From the NCBI GenBank assembly GCA_030605045.1, contig JAUWBK010000049.1, positions 1 to 7,905 of the forward strand: a stretch of 7,905 bases of DNA, written 5' to 3'. Under the pieces are notes generated by a model. The model saw only the letters and a list, made by a program, of their open reading frames with translations, searched no databases and was not told the origin of the DNA. Below, piece by piece: positions 6,428 to 7,905 of the stretch; the first letter of the stretch is position 1; each line of letters starts with the position of its first letter. The stretch is from Dehalococcoidia bacterium. GTDB taxonomy: Bacteria; Chloroflexota; Dehalococcoidia; Dehalococcoidales; RBG-16-60-22. The position numbers were made by a program, and so were the translations under genes.

Positions 6428-7610
6428 GCCTGATTCCCGTGGTTACTTCGGGGAGTACGGTGGTAAGTTTGTCCCCGAAACACTAATGACAGCGCTTAGC
6501 GAGCTTGAGTCAGCTTATGCCAAAGCTATTGCCGATGCCGATTTCCAACAGCAATTCCAGCAGTTATGCCGTGAATACATCGGCCGACCCACGCCACTTT
6601 ATCCTGCCCGGCAATTGTCCACCAAAATCGGTGGGGCGACCATTCTGCTGAAACGAGAAGACCTGGCCCATACCGGAGCGCACAAGATTAATAACGCCGT
6701 GGGACAGGGGCTGCTGGCCAAGCGTATGGGCAAAAGGAGAGTAATTGCTGAGACCGGTGCTGGTCAACACGGAGTAGCCGTGGCGGCAGCTTGTACCATG
6801 CTCGGTCTGAGTTGCATCGTCTATATGGGGGAAGAGGATATACGCCGCCAATCGCCCAATGTGCACCGCATGAAGCTAATGGAGGCTGAAGTGCGCACAG
6901 TATCTTCAGGCAGCCAGACACTAAAAGATGCCATCAATGAAGCCATTCGAGACTGGGTGAGTAATGTCCGTGACACCTACTACCTGCTTGGTTCCGTCGT
7001 CGGTCCCCATCCCTATCCGATGATAGTACGCGACTTCCAGTCGATAATCGGGGAGGAAACCAAAGAGCAGGTTCTGACCACATATCAGCGCTTACCTGAC
7101 TACTTAATCGCTTGTGTCGGTGGTGGCAGTAACAGTATCGGACTGTTCCATCCCTTCTTCAACGAAAGACAGGTCAAATTCATTGGTGTTGAGGCCGCTG
7201 GACGAGGTCTGGAGACCAAGCAGCATGCTGCCCCACTCGCCGTCGGTAAGGCTGGTATCCTGCACGGGACTAAGTCATATCTGCTCGCGGACAATAACGG
7301 TCAAATACAGACAACCCATAGTATTGCCCCCGGGCTGGACTATCCTGGAGTGGGACCGGAACATAGCTACTACAAAGACATCGGTCGTGCCACTTACGTT
7401 GCGGTTACTGATACCCAGGCATTGGAAGGTTTCAAACTCTTATGCCAGACCGAGGGTATAACTCCGTCACTGGAACCAGCCCATGCTATCTATTATGCCG
7501 CGAAACTAGCCGCCGAGTTGCCGCCAGAGAAATTAGTCGTGGTTAATCTCTCCGGGCGCGGTGATAAAGACCTGGAAACGGTTATCAAAGCAATAGGGAT
7601 GGAGTTATGA
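6411..7610 (+). CDS. trpB: Tryptophan synthase beta chain (TrpB)
   Basis: The 399-residue PLP enzyme condenses indole, channelled from TrpA, with serine to give tryptophan. From the ATG at 6411, Lys92 in HTGAHKINN is the Schiff-base lysine, Glu114 in AETGAGQHG the catalytic acid/base, GGGSNS at 237-242 the phosphate-cradling loop, and SGRGDKD near the C-terminus completes the PLP site. The N-terminus (DSRGYFGEYGGKFVPETL) and the length fit the canonical TrpB1 form that works with TrpA, not the longer TrpB2. A TTG one codon upstream is in frame but too close to the AGGAGG. It overlaps trpF by 17 bases and trpA by 4. Confidence 0.98.
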   Translation: MLTRDRPDSRGYFGEYGGKFVPETLMTALSELESAYAKAIADADFQQQFQQLCREYIGRPTPLYPARQLSTKIGGATILLKREDLAHTGAHKINNAVGQGLLAKRMGKRRVIAETGAGQHGVAVAAACTMLGLSCIVYMGEEDIRRQSPNVHRMKLMEAEVRTVSSGSQTLKDAINEAIRDWVSNVRDTYYLLGSVVGPHPYPMIVRDFQSIIGEETKEQVLTTYQRLPDYLIACVGGGSNSIGLFHPFFNERQVKFIGVEAAGRGLETKQHAAPLAVGKAGILHGTKSYLLADNNGQIQTTHSIAPGLDYPGVGPEHSYYKDIGRATYVAVTDTQALEGFKLLCQTEGITPSLEPAHAIYYAAKLAAELPPEKLVVVNLSGRGDKDLETVIKAIGMEL

Positions 7611-7905
7611 GCTGTATCACTTCTGTTTTCCAACCAGATTATAAAGCACTGATTGCCTATCTTACGGTGGGTTATCCCAATGTAGAAACAACCCAAAGGG
7701 CAGCCGTCACCTTAGCCAACAATGGTTGCGATATTATTGAGTTAGGGCTTCCCTTTTCCGACCCATTAGCTGATGGTGCCACTATTCAAAAGGCAAGCTA
7801 CCGGGCACTTCAGCAGGGTATTACACCACAGGTATGCTTGGAAGTAGCCAAACAGCTACACCAGAAGATAGCTACTCCCCTAGTGTTTATGACCTATTAC
7901 AACCC
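7607..7905 (+). CDS. trpA: Tryptophan synthase alpha chain (TrpA), N-terminal part, cut by window edge
   Basis: Ninety-nine codons are present before the window ends; the family is usually 250-270 residues. TrpA cleaves indole-3-glycerol phosphate to indole and glyceraldehyde 3-phosphate and passes the indole to TrpB. The segment has LTVGYPN at 19-25, the catalytic Glu45 in IIELGLPFSDPLADG and the catalytic Asp56 (equivalents of E. coli Glu49 and Asp60). The start ATG shares an ATGA with the trpB stop, preceded by GGGATGGAG. No frame disruption is seen. Confidence 0.97.
   Translation, partial: MSCITSVFQPDYKALIAYLTVGYPNVETTQRAAVTLANNGCDIIELGLPFSDPLADGATIQKASYRALQQGITPQVCLEVAKQLHQKIATPLVFMTYYN

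Overview
The window holds the divergent start of two transcription units. On the right is a tryptophan biosynthesis operon, trpE-trpG-trpD-trpC-trpF-trpB-trpA, read on the + strand from 1987 and cut by the window end inside trpA. On the left is one long minus-strand gene (1493 down to 1, cut by the window start) for a thiamine-diphosphate-dependent enzyme of the acetolactate synthase/decarboxylase superfamily. The 490 bases between them carry both promoters and a tRNA-sensing T-box leader.

Layout: 1-1493 (-) ThDP enzyme, N-terminal 497 residues; 1494-1621 short 5' region of that gene with its likely promoter, a 13-base palindrome and a second inverted repeat; 1622-1651 likely trp promoter; about 1658-1966 T-box leader with Stem I, a UGG (Trp) specifier, the T-box sequence and an intrinsic terminator; 1987-7905 trp genes. 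The trp genes are packed tightly: E/G and G/D overlap by 20 bases, F/B by 17, C/F and B/A by the 4-base ATGA, and only D/C has a gap (6 bases).

Function: TrpE and TrpG form anthranilate synthase, then TrpD, TrpF and TrpC carry anthranilate to indole-3-glycerol phosphate, and TrpA/TrpB make tryptophan from it and serine. All seven enzymes of the pathway from chorismate are separate polypeptides, without fusions, and the visible catalytic residues are intact in all of them. Control appears to act at two levels. The T-box should let RNA polymerase read into trpE only when uncharged tRNA-Trp accumulates, and TrpE carries the LLES-type element linked to feedback inhibition by tryptophan.

Organism: a bacterium with intermediate base composition. 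The Trp T-box in front of an unfused trpEGDCFBA cluster, together with the look of the proteins, suggests Chloroflexota (Dehalococcoidia-like) or possibly a Firmicutes relative. This is a judgement from memory of protein style, not from a search. There are no tRNA or rRNA genes, insertion sequences, CRISPR arrays or signs of recent transfer. The trp part is an ordinary, well understood system; the least understood item is the divergent ThDP enzyme.
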